A stretch of DNA of 64,000 nucleotides, from NCBI RefSeq assembly GCF_018860805.1, contig NZ_JAHKQR010000002.1:62001-126000 (forward strand), in the 5' to 3' direction. Every line of letters starts with the position of its first letter. Position 1 is the first letter of the stretch. The notes under the pieces were generated by a model. That model had not been told where the DNA came from. It did no database searches and saw only the letters and a program-made list of their open reading frames with translations. Position numbers and translations under genes: made by a program. Below, piece after piece: positions 28,274 through 36,734 of this stretch. Origin of the DNA: Aestuariibacter sp. A3R04 (GTDB lineage Bacteria; Pseudomonadota; Gammaproteobacteria; Enterobacterales; Alteromonadaceae).

Positions 28274-29980
28274 GTGAAGCCTTTTGTTTTTCTATTTTGT
28301 CAACCTGACGATTTTCACCTCCGGGCCCGGCGTCACCTTGCACGATTGTGGGGCACTGCGAACCACACCGTGATCGACGGCGGGCCGAAGCTTCAAGGGC
28401 ACATGATTTGTGCGGGATATACAAACCAGCCAATGATCATAGCGGCCGGTTCGACAGACGATGAAAGTAAACTCAATGGCCCTGGTTGTATCGTTCAACT
28501 CCCGGATCGCGCCAGTGTTGTAACCGACCCACTCGGTTTACAAGCGCTATATTACGCCAAAATTGATAAGGTCTTGATTTGTAGCAATACCACAGAAGCC
28601 ATCCTTAGTCTGTTCCGTTTATCTCCGGAGCTCGATGACACCGCACTCAGCGGTTGGCTTGCTGGTCAACCAGTTCCTGAATTATCGCTGTATCGCAACG
28701 TTTCTGTACTCCCTGCAGGCTACGCACTTCGCGTTAGCGCTGAAAGTTACACCCTCCACAAGTATTGGGACATTGATCCGGCCAACCGTGTCATCTTGTC
28801 CAACGACCAAGAATACGCCACCAGTTTCAGAGCCCTTTTTACCCGGGTTGTCGAAGAATACGTTGGTGATTCCCCTGTCATCGCCTCTCAAATGAGCGGC
28901 GGCATGGATTCGACATCCGTTACCGCACTGGCATTACACTGGCAACGACAACACAACAGAAAGTGCATAGCCCTTTCCCACTTCTACCGGCATGATGCCA
29001 AGTCGGACGAAAGCGCACTTATCAAAGATATGCGCGCACACCTAAATATTGAAGACTTTCTTTATCAGGATGTGGACCTTGCTCAATATCGCAATTTTCT
29101 ACAATTATACCCGGCTCATTTTGACCACCCAGGCATCGTATTGTCGCCTCGTTACCGGGACGAAATGCACACACTTGCCAGGCACAACGTAACACTGCTG
29201 CTAACGGGTAACGGGGGAGACGAAATGTGCTGGGGACACGCCAGTACTTATACTCAGAGACTAAGAGAGGGCGAACTCAACGTTATAGGTGAAGTGAAAC
29301 AGGCCTGTAAAGAAACTGACTTAGCATTCTTACCTATTGCCAAATCGCTTTTTGTTAAACCTCTCATCCCCCAGTGGTTAATGAATATGGCGAAACGTTT
29401 GAAGGGTCAGTCACCGGGTATCATACCAATGCCTCAATGGATGACGCCGAAAGGAAAAGAACTTGCCAGTGCGTCTTACGCTTTCCACAACCCCTTCGAT
29501 GCGAAAAAAGACCCGGCCCGCTACGCTCGGTATTTTGCATTGAAAACTACCACGACATTTAACTCAGTGCGTTCTTACGATGCCATTGCATCAGAGTTTG
29601 ATATCAGGGTGAAACACCCCTTTTTCGATTACCGCATTGCCGAGCACTCATTTGCCGTCCCCCCTGTACAACTTATCCAGGGTGCATACCCCAAGTATAT
29701 GTTAAGAAATGCGATGACCGAAAGCTTACCGGACTCGGTATGCTGGCGTAAAACCAAAACTACGTTTGACCGCCATTTTGCCAATTTAGTAAGAGAAAAT
29801 GCGGACAGTCTGCGGGCATGCCTGGCACACCCCTATTTGGCTGATCGGGGCTTAATTGACACGCAACAGGTATTAAAGGCATTTGACGACGCTGTGCATA
29901 ACAGAAATGGTGGGATAAATGTTGATCTTCTCTTTGTTATTTTGACACAACGCTGGTTGCAGACGTTTCACAAACTATAG
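28274..29980 (+). CDS. Lasso cyclase (asparagine synthetase-like, C protein)
   Basis: 568 aa, GTG start. Residues 1-190 are a glutaminase-like domain without the N-terminal catalytic Cys, so no amidotransfer is expected. The synthetase domain has the ATP-pyrophosphatase motif SGGMDST (208-214) and the NGGDEMCWG loop. In lasso clusters this protein adenylates the Asp/Glu side chain and closes the ring onto Gly1. Length is close to known lasso cyclases (513-620 aa). It is divergent from the precursor operon and convergent with the B2/RRE/exporter genes. Plain asparagine synthetase (AsnB) is disfavoured by the missing Cys and the neighbours. Confidence 0.88.
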   Translation: MKPFVFLFCQPDDFHLRARRHLARLWGTANHTVIDGGPKLQGHMICAGYTNQPMIIAAGSTDDESKLNGPGCIVQLPDRASVVTDPLGLQALYYAKIDKVLICSNTTEAILSLFRLSPELDDTALSGWLAGQPVPELSLYRNVSVLPAGYALRVSAESYTLHKYWDIDPANRVILSNDQEYATSFRALFTRVVEEYVGDSPVIASQMSGGMDSTSVTALALHWQRQHNRKCIALSHFYRHDAKSDESALIKDMRAHLNIEDFLYQDVDLAQYRNFLQLYPAHFDHPGIVLSPRYRDEMHTLARHNVTLLLTGNGGDEMCWGHASTYTQRLREGELNVIGEVKQACKETDLAFLPIAKSLFVKPLIPQWLMNMAKRLKGQSPGIIPMPQWMTPKGKELASASYAFHNPFDAKKDPARYARYFALKTTTTFNSVRSYDAIASEFDIRVKHPFFDYRIAEHSFAVPPVQLIQGAYPKYMLRNAMTESLPDSVCWRKTKTTFDRHFANLVRENADSLRACLAHPYLADRGLIDTQQVLKAFDDAVHNRNGGINVDLLFVILTQRWLQTFHKL

Positions 29981-30000
29981 AAACGCTCCGTTGCGGGTAT

Positions 30001-30435
30001 TTATGAAAGGCCCGTAAATAAAACACTGGCATTATTGGCTCTTAACTCTGTGTACGAAGACACCACCTCTTCACTATCGTTTATCAGCGTACCGTTGAGG
30101 GATAACCAACAATGGGCTTTTGTTGCGCCATCTTCAATCTTTACCCCGAAATGTATCGCGGGAAAAACGTTTATGTGGTGCAACATTTCCATGGTGACAA
30201 GGCAACGCCGTAAACAGTTCATGTGCCACAGGTGATGTCTGCCGGCCTTCTCAATGATTGCAATAAAATCCGCGGGGCATGTATTATTTGAATCATCTTC
30301 CACCGTTGGAAAAACACGATGCTGCCACTGTTGGTAACTGGTAAAGCGAATGCGAATATGCCACCAAAAAAACGCAATCCAAGCTTTTAAAAACCATTTT
30401 TTTTGGGTCGCTGTAAGACGAAAAAACGCCAGCAT
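30001..30435 (-). CDS. Lasso leader peptidase (B2, transglutaminase-like)
   Basis: 144 aa. It has the Cys-His-Asp triad of lasso B2 proteins: Cys74 (HMNCLRRCLVTMEML), His108 (KAHCWLSLNG) and Asp120 (TLIND). This enzyme removes the leader after Thr-x so that the cyclase can use the new Gly1 amine. The ATG overlaps the stop of the RRE gene (TAATG), indicating translational coupling. It is last in the exporter-RRE-B2 series. Confidence 0.88.
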   Translation of the reverse strand: MLAFFRLTATQKKWFLKAWIAFFWWHIRIRFTSYQQWQHRVFPTVEDDSNNTCPADFIAIIEKAGRHHLWHMNCLRRCLVTMEMLHHINVFPAIHFGVKIEDGATKAHCWLSLNGTLINDSEEVVSSYTELRANNASVLFTGLS

Positions 30436-30701
30436 TACGCCACAACTTCAACTAAACCCTGTTCGTCCAGCTGTTCCAATAATGTCCGGTAATCAGCCCT
30501 GACTTCATCGGCATCAACATCAAATTTTTCTGTCATTGCCGCCACAACTTCGTCTTCGCTTTTCCCCTCTTCCAGTAAGGCTATCATGTCACTGCCAACA
30601 CCGTTAACGGTGAAGTACTCACCATTTTCAGGCTCCAAAATGACCATTTCATCAACCACTTTTTGCGCCAGTACATCAGATTTTAGTTTGTAAGTTGCCA
30701 T
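30435..30701 (-). CDS. PqqD-like RRE protein (lasso B1)
   Basis: 88 aa, PqqD-like along its full length (GEYFTVNGVGSDMIALLEEG, then a C-terminal helix EVRADYRTLLEQL). In lasso systems this RiPP recognition element binds the leader (Tyr-x-x-Pro, Leu, Gly) and delivers it to the B2 peptidase and cyclase. The split B1/B2 arrangement, rather than a fused B protein, is visible here. It is 8 bp downstream of the ABC exporter and overlaps B2 by 1 nt. Confidence 0.9.
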   Translation of the reverse strand: MATYKLKSDVLAQKVVDEMVILEPENGEYFTVNGVGSDMIALLEEGKSEDEVVAAMTEKFDVDADEVRADYRTLLEQLDEQGLVEVVA

Positions 30702-30709
30702 GCCTGCCT

Positions 30710-32371
30710 CTATTTACTTTTTAGTTGATATTCATGCAGTGTAAACACGTGATCCGCCACGTCAGCAAGTGTCGGATCATGGGAAATCATGATAATGGTA
30801 AATGTTTTAAATACTGATTCCAATTCTTCCCGAAACTGTTGCCTGCCCGTTTCATCCAACATGGACGTCGGCTCATCAAACAACAAAATTTGAGGTTTCT
30901 TCAACAAAGCCCTGGCCAATGCGATCCGCTGCTTTTGTCCACCAGACAAGCGTATGCCGCCTTCACCAACCATGGTGTTCAAACCATTGGGCAATTGTGC
31001 AAGCACAGGCACCAACCCCGCTTGTTTGCATACCCGTTGGACGTCACCTTCTTCAGGCGCTTCCACACCGTAGGTGATGTTGTCGAGAATAGAACCGTTA
31101 CACAAGACAACATCTTGTGAAACATGACCAATTGCCCCGCGTACAGACGAAGTAGAAGCACTTTGGATATCTTGATCATCGATCAAAATTCTGCCTGACA
31201 TGGGTTCGTGAAAGCGCATTAACAAATGCAGCAAAGTGGATTTACCCGCGCCGTTTCTTCCAACAATCAAGACTGTTTGTCCCGATTCAATAGCCATTGA
31301 AACATTCCGCAATACTGGCTCATCGGGATGGTATGAAAATGTCACCTGATCGAACTCAACCCGGCCGGCACCTAATTTCAAGGGTTTGCCAACTCCATCG
31401 GAGGGTTCTCGCTCTTTACCGTGGATCGCCAACAAGCGGGACAATGCGCCAGTCATCTGCATTGTTTGTCCATAAAGACCCGCCAGAACACTCACCGGCC
31501 GGGTAAAAATCATGCCGTACAGTAGTAATGTAACGATATCCGCAACTTCAATTTTACCCGCCTTAAACTGGATGAGGCAGACGCCAATAATTGCCATGAT
31601 ACACACTGACGCTAAAAACTGGATAAGGGGAGTAAGCAGGGCTTGATAGCGAAATTGTCGGGTTCTTAATGACAGGACTTCGCCTGTTCTGCTGGCATAG
31701 CGGCTTGATTCTGCTTGTTCCCGGTTAAAGGACTTGATCAGGGAGATAGTACTGATATTCTCACTGGCGATCGCCAGTGTATCCGCTTGTTTTTCAACGA
31801 TTTGCCGGGAAAGAGGATGGATTTGTCGACCGATGAGCTTAGTTACCAGATACACCACAGGGATCAGTGTAATAATCATCAGCGCTACCAGCGGCTCTAT
31901 CCAATACATCATAATAACCGAACCGAACAGGACTAAAAGATTCGGTACTAGTGTTGTGAGTACACTAGTTACATAGTAACTAACCGTGCCGAGGTCATGG
32001 GTTAACAGCGATAACACATCACCTTTTTTCGCATCATGGAAATAGCGAAGAGGGAGGATCTGAATATGATCATAAAGTCGGCAGCTTAAATTCGCCACCA
32101 ACTTAGCACCCAATACGTTCAGTCTGTAGGTGGACACGAATTTCATCACACACTGCAGAGCAAACAGTGCGCACCAGAGTAATAAGTAGTATCCCACATC
32201 GGCAATGTGAACAATTTCGGTGTTTACCAGTTGTCCTGATTGCTTACCAATAATATAGGGAATGGCTAAACTCACCAGCGTTTCAAGAAATAAAACGCCG
32301 AAAATCAGAAGAAAACTAGCCATGTAGTTTCGAAAAATATTTCGTCCGAAATACAGGCTACGTTTCCACAT
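30710..32371 (-). CDS. ABC exporter of the lasso island (D protein)
   Basis: 553 aa half-transporter: six-span membrane domain (about 1-310), then a nucleotide-binding domain with Walker A VGRNGAGKSTLLHLL, signature LSGGQKQRIALARAL and Walker B ILLFDEPTSMLDE. It resembles McjD-type exporters that secrete mature lasso peptide and give self-immunity. There is no C39 peptidase domain, as expected when B2 does the leader cleavage. It is followed by RRE and B2. The EPS transferase gene lies 61 bp upstream in the same direction, with no terminator seen between. Confidence 0.88.
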   Translation of the reverse strand: MWKRSLYFGRNIFRNYMASFLLIFGVLFLETLVSLAIPYIIGKQSGQLVNTEIVHIADVGYYLLLWCALFALQCVMKFVSTYRLNVLGAKLVANLSCRLYDHIQILPLRYFHDAKKGDVLSLLTHDLGTVSYYVTSVLTTLVPNLLVLFGSVIMMYWIEPLVALMIITLIPVVYLVTKLIGRQIHPLSRQIVEKQADTLAIASENISTISLIKSFNREQAESSRYASRTGEVLSLRTRQFRYQALLTPLIQFLASVCIMAIIGVCLIQFKAGKIEVADIVTLLLYGMIFTRPVSVLAGLYGQTMQMTGALSRLLAIHGKEREPSDGVGKPLKLGAGRVEFDQVTFSYHPDEPVLRNVSMAIESGQTVLIVGRNGAGKSTLLHLLMRFHEPMSGRILIDDQDIQSASTSSVRGAIGHVSQDVVLCNGSILDNITYGVEAPEEGDVQRVCKQAGLVPVLAQLPNGLNTMVGEGGIRLSGGQKQRIALARALLKKPQILLFDEPTSMLDETGRQQFREELESVFKTFTIIMISHDPTLADVADHVFTLHEYQLKSK

Positions 32372-32432
32372 TACACACTTCTTTAGTCATTCGGATTGTG
32401 ATGAAAATTTAAATACAGGCCAACATATTCGC

Positions 32433-33830
32433 CTAGTATACATTTTTACCCACAAAACCCTTAAAAAAAGTGAAAATCACAATTTTAAAGTCGAGCCACA
32501 ATGACCAATTGCGAATGTATTCAAGATCGTACTGAACGCGCATCTGCATTTTTTCTACTGTGTCAGTTTCGCCGCGCCAGCCATTTACTTGCGCCCAACC
32601 GGTTATACCGGGTTTAATACGGTGTCTCAGCATGTAGTATTTCACTGTCTTGCGATACATTTCATTGTGCGCAACAGCATGAGGACGCGGCCCGACTACA
32701 GACATCGTCCCCTGCAAAACATTGATAAATTGAGGCAGTTCATCCAGAGACGTGCGACGTAAGAATGCTCCCAATTTTGTCACCCTCGCATCTCCCTTGG
32801 TAGCCTGGGTCACCTTGTCGCCGTCTTCGGTCACTGTCATGGAACGAAATTTCCAAACCTTAATTTTCTTACCGTCAACACCGTATCGGTTTTGTTTAAA
32901 AATTACAGGCCCTTTGGAAGTCAGTTTCACCGCGGCGGCAATCAATAACATAGGAATAGCGATGACAGTGAGTATTGCAGAGGCAAGTATAATATCTTCA
33001 GCCCGTTTGATTGCCGTCATGGCACCGCGCATGGGCGTATCGAATACACTAATAGTTTGCATATTTCCAATATTACACAACCGGGAGTGCACCATGTTAT
33101 ACATGAAGAAATTAGGCACGAAATGCACTTCTGCATTGGTGTCACCTAACTCATGGAGAATTTGCTCAATGCGGCGGTTTGCAGTCATTGGCAACGTAAT
33201 AAATACCTGATCAAGTTCACCGGCGCGAACGGCATTAACCGCATCGCAGAGGTTGCCTTCAATAGAAATATCGTCAGGCACGGCCAGTCGGGACAGATCG
33301 CGATCGTCGTAGACTCCGCCAATTTTAAACCCTATATGCGGATTTCTTCTCAGCTCACTCACCAGGGCAACTGCGTTTTCGTTCATACCTATAATACCCA
33401 CTGAACGACTATTGTATCCCTGACGGCGAATACTGTACAAGAACGCTCTCATAGCAAGTCGCCATGAACAGAGAAAAAACGGCGCCACTGTTACCCAACC
33501 AACCAGAACAACCCGAGAATAATCTTCGGAAGTTTTGGTAAGGAACAAATAAGTCAGTATAACCACTACACTTACAAACCAGCTTAGCGCTGTATAAAAG
33601 ATAAGTTCCTTAGTCGTACCTGACCGCCACGAGCGGTATAACCAGAAAAGCTCTGCGGAAAGCAGATAAGTCGTGCTGCCGATAAGGCCAAGCAAGTGAT
33701 AATGTACCGACATGTCAACAGAATAAGCTGTACCCACAGCCAATAATGTAACTTGTATAATTAGAAAATCGATAAATCGATAAACTATCGCGAATTGATT
33801 CACATTATTTCTAACGAAACCGGTCCCCAT
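32433..33830 (-). CDS. Undecaprenyl-phosphate sugar phosphotransferase (exopolysaccharide initiation)
   Basis: 465 aa. N-terminal spans (about 10-125), a nucleotide-binding CoA-like fold (RSVGIIGMNENAVALVSEL), a further span (about 270-290) and the C-terminal bacterial sugar transferase domain: KVWKFRSMTV, RRTSLDELPQFINVLQG, MSVVGPRPHA, KPGITGWAQVNGWRG. This WcaJ/VpsL-like enzyme loads the first sugar phosphate onto undecaprenyl phosphate at the inner membrane. The ATG at 33828-33830 has AAGGGCGG upstream. A long AT-rich leader precedes it. It sits directly upstream of the lasso exporter. Confidence 0.92.
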   Translation of the reverse strand: MGTGFVRNNVNQFAIVYRFIDFLIIQVTLLAVGTAYSVDMSVHYHLLGLIGSTTYLLSAELFWLYRSWRSGTTKELIFYTALSWFVSVVVILTYLFLTKTSEDYSRVVLVGWVTVAPFFLCSWRLAMRAFLYSIRRQGYNSRSVGIIGMNENAVALVSELRRNPHIGFKIGGVYDDRDLSRLAVPDDISIEGNLCDAVNAVRAGELDQVFITLPMTANRRIEQILHELGDTNAEVHFVPNFFMYNMVHSRLCNIGNMQTISVFDTPMRGAMTAIKRAEDIILASAILTVIAIPMLLIAAAVKLTSKGPVIFKQNRYGVDGKKIKVWKFRSMTVTEDGDKVTQATKGDARVTKLGAFLRRTSLDELPQFINVLQGTMSVVGPRPHAVAHNEMYRKTVKYYMLRHRIKPGITGWAQVNGWRGETDTVEKMQMRVQYDLEYIRNWSLWLDFKIVIFTFFKGFVGKNVY

Positions 33831-34657
33831 GAAGTGCCGCCCTTGATATTTAAAAAATACTAATTAGAAACTTTAACGTTAGTAAATACGCATCGTTCAC
33901 ATAAGTTCACTACACCGTTACGCGACATTACATCCACCCAAAACAAAGCAACAAACGTGCCACTTACACCTAATTTTTCTACAACTTAAGATGTAAATTA
34001 ACGTCTGGAAACGTGTTGTTAGGAAAACATTTCCCTCCACCTATACATAGGCAACTCATTATATATATTCATTATATTTCCTAGCTCCAAAATCGAATTA
34101 AGCTAGCCTTTTAGCAGCCATTGACGTTGTAAAGAACCTTGACAAAACCGTGTAAAATAACAATATTTTTAACACAAAAAACACATATCACTTAAAAATA
34201 TCGAAGTTACGCTTTTTCCTCGTGTATAAAAAGTCTCGTTACTTTCTAATCCCTTGGCAAACTTTATTGACTATTCATGGACTAACCCGCAATAAGGTCA
34301 AACAATAGTACATTCTGAGTGAGATACCTACTTTCACCATTGATGTAAAAAAAGCAGACAACAACATAGGATAGATATCCTTTAATTAACAAATATATAG
34401 CATAAGCCAGCTAAATTTCAGGCTTTACCCACTGACAATTGGGAGAAAAATGACTTCAATGTGGAATGATTTTTGAATTGGAAACATTTGCCTGGTGACG
34501 ACTTAATGTATCCGTGTCCCTGATTTAACGAGTACAACACCCTGTTACCTGTGATGTGGCATAGTTTTCCCAATGCCGAAGGCTAAACAAGGAAACGGCT
34601 GTCCGTGTCTCATATCACTAACACTTAATTTCGCAGCCATCCGAGAGTTGAATTGTT
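33831..34657. other. Long AT-rich intergenic region between divergent EPS genes
   Basis: 827 bp with no gene I can support. TTGACA at 34139-34144 with AATATT 17 bp downstream is a possible plus-strand promoter. A Shine-Dalgarno-like GGGAG followed by an 8-codon ORF (about 34450-34476) could be a leader peptide but is unsupported. The size fits a regulator-rich EPS promoter region (inference). Confidence 0.6.
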
Positions 34658-35380
34658 ATGCCTGATAAATTTTCTGCTTTCCGTCTGACAGACACGCTAC
34701 CACGTTTTTTGGGCGCGATTTTATTGTTGTTCGCTCTGAACTGTCTTTATTATGCAACACTATATGCGGATTTGCACTCAACAGCCCAACAAGTGAATCA
34801 AGCGTTTAACGCACTTTACGTAGGGAAAGAAATTCCGACTCCCCTTTCTCATCACACTGAGACAGACGTCGATATGCTTAAGGCTAAACTGCCCCATGAC
34901 GGCGACGCACAAATAGCAGCTGTGAAAACGCAAATGCTCAACTGGAACCACGAGGGAATGGCCTCGCCTGTAGACGTGCAACAGGCGCTGATGCGCTTAT
35001 CGAAAACGGAACAAACTCAGCCCACCCATTATCAAGCCTTTGTTGTCCGCATAGCGTTGTTGCACCATTTCAACGTCCCCGATAATAATTTTATCGATGA
35101 ACTTAACAAAGGGCTGGCAATCGGACCTTTTGAATGGGAATTTCAAAGCTTGATAGCACCCGTGTTAGTGGCGCAATGGCATCGTTTACCCCCTCACGTG
35201 CAACAAAAAGCACTGCCAGTCATCCGTGGCGCGCTTCGGCAAAAGCCTACCCGAGAGCGACTAATCGCTACAATGGAAAGAGAAAAAAACGTATCCCCAT
35301 TCATCCGGTTGTCACCGAGCAAATGGATAACCAAACGTTTGCGTAAAATTGAGAGTGAGCTTGCCAGCAATGAAGTTTAG
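34658..35380 (+). CDS. Single-span membrane protein of the EPS locus, possibly VpsP-like
   Basis: 240 aa. One N-terminal membrane span (about residues 14-36, FLGAILLLFALNCLYYATLYAD), then a helical soluble domain presumably in the periplasm, with no catalytic motif I recognise. The last codons overlap the O-antigen-ligase-like gene by 11 nt, so the two are coupled. VpsP-type accessory proteins of Vibrio/Alteromonas polysaccharide loci have this size and position, but the match is from memory and weak. Start ATG at 34658 with GAGAG upstream. Confidence 0.65.
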   Translation: MPDKFSAFRLTDTLPRFLGAILLLFALNCLYYATLYADLHSTAQQVNQAFNALYVGKEIPTPLSHHTETDVDMLKAKLPHDGDAQIAAVKTQMLNWNHEGMASPVDVQQALMRLSKTEQTQPTHYQAFVVRIALLHHFNVPDNNFIDELNKGLAIGPFEWEFQSLIAPVLVAQWHRLPPHVQQKALPVIRGALRQKPTRERLIATMEREKNVSPFIRLSPSKWITKRLRKIESELASNEV

Positions 35381-36734
35381 CTCTGTAAAAGAGTGTGGTC
35401 TGTTAGCCATTTTATCTGTCGTTTTTGTTGTTTTTCCCTGGCTCCACGGGCTTGATCTCGTATGGGAACAACTACTTGCAGCAAGCTTCATCTTACTCTT
35501 TGCTTCTCTTGGTTTACTTTTCTGCCAATTTCATATTACCCGAAACCGCGTTATCGCATTGTCACTATGGTCTATATGGGTGGTTTACAATACGATTTAC
35601 CTAATGCCACTACCAGTGAGCTTAATCGAATTTCTGTCCCCTAAAGTACCGTTCTGGTATGCCTACCAAGGTTTGGAGTCGGCACCCCATCTTACCGTTT
35701 ACTGGCAAGCATCTCTCATTGAATGGGTAAAATTTCTCGCGTTAGCTCTGCTGTTTTTTGCTCTGTTGCTATTTGTAAACACTTCACGCCGCATAACAGG
35801 CGCTATCATTGTTATATTTAGCGGAGCGGCGATAACATCATTGTATTCTATTTGTAATTTTATTACCGCCGGTGAATACGAGCTGGTAAACGCCATCCCT
35901 CCTTGGAATTATTCTTGGAAAGACGGTATCAGAGGTACATTTAGTTACAAAAACCAATATGCCATTTATTTAGGTATAGCCGCACTTCTTGGTATTGGGT
36001 TACTGCTCGATACCCTAAAAGACAAGCGAAAACGCTGGCTAAGCTTCGCGCTATTATTCTTCATTGCAGCCATGGCATATACTCTCATTAACACCAGTAG
36101 TAGGGGAGCATTGCTCTCTGTCATAGCGGGTTTAGCCGCTTCGATATTGCTTTATATGCTGCGGCAGCCCCGTATTTTCACGTTACTTTTCTCAGCACGT
36201 ACCGCACTAATTTGCGCCGTAGTCGTCGGCGTACTGGTGTTCGCTTTTATGCAGTCCTCTATGTACCACCGTTTCTCAGAAGACCAGCTTGATGACAACG
36301 GTAGAAACGAACTGCGACAAACGGTACAAAGCGTTATTAGAGACCACCCACTGCTGGGATCCGGCCCCGGAACCTACCCCTATATCCAACATATTTACAA
36401 ACCCGTTTTGCTTGGCAATTCAAAAATGTCAAAACGGGCACACAATGACTATCTAGAAACAATAGCCACTACTGGCATCGTTGGTTTTTTACTGTTGCTC
36501 CTACCCGTCGGCTGGCTTTTAATAAGACAATTTAAAGTTACCAACACACCGCACCCCGGTATTTTATTTGGTTGTCGTGCCGCGACAATCTCATATTTGA
36601 GCCAAGCCACTTTCGATACCAATGCGGGTATTTTCTTTTTACCGGTATTATTTGTCAGTTTGCTGAGTATCGGTTTTATTCTTGGCGAAGGGAATTTAAC
36701 TATAGAAGCAAACGCTCATACTGAGGTGTTGTGA
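35370..36734 (+). CDS. O-antigen ligase/polymerase family membrane protein
   Basis: 454 aa from the ATG at 35370. About 11-12 hydrophobic spans. The Wzy_C-type motifs are present: TSSRGALLSVIAGLAAS, GSGPGTYPYIQHIY in the large periplasmic loop, and KRAHNDYLETIATTGIVGF. Such proteins ligate or polymerise undecaprenyl-linked polysaccharide at the periplasmic face. It is coupled to the upstream EPS gene and overlaps the 3' end of the convergent CHAT gene by 35 bp. Confidence 0.88.
   Translation: MKFSSVKECGLLAILSVVFVVFPWLHGLDLVWEQLLAASFILLFASLGLLFCQFHITRNRVIALSLWSIWVVYNTIYLMPLPVSLIEFLSPKVPFWYAYQGLESAPHLTVYWQASLIEWVKFLALALLFFALLLFVNTSRRITGAIIVIFSGAAITSLYSICNFITAGEYELVNAIPPWNYSWKDGIRGTFSYKNQYAIYLGIAALLGIGLLLDTLKDKRKRWLSFALLFFIAAMAYTLINTSSRGALLSVIAGLAASILLYMLRQPRIFTLLFSARTALICAVVVGVLVFAFMQSSMYHRFSEDQLDDNGRNELRQTVQSVIRDHPLLGSGPGTYPYIQHIYKPVLLGNSKMSKRAHNDYLETIATTGIVGFLLLLLPVGWLLIRQFKVTNTPHPGILFGCRAATISYLSQATFDTNAGIFFLPVLFVSLLSIGFILGEGNLTIEANAHTEVL

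Noticed and set aside
28274-29980. Ordinary asparagine synthetase AsnB
   Set aside because: No N-terminal catalytic Cys for glutamine hydrolysis, and RRE, B2, exporter and precursor genes are adjacent.
34480-34496. Sigma-54 promoter (TTGG...TTTGC) before the EPS gene
   Set aside because: The spacing between GG and GC is 8 bp, not the required 10.
34500-34640. Cyclic-di-GMP (GEMM) riboswitch in the EPS leader
   Set aside because: Some GCC/GGAAAC-like pieces occur, but the conserved core order and tetraloop-receptor elements are not there.
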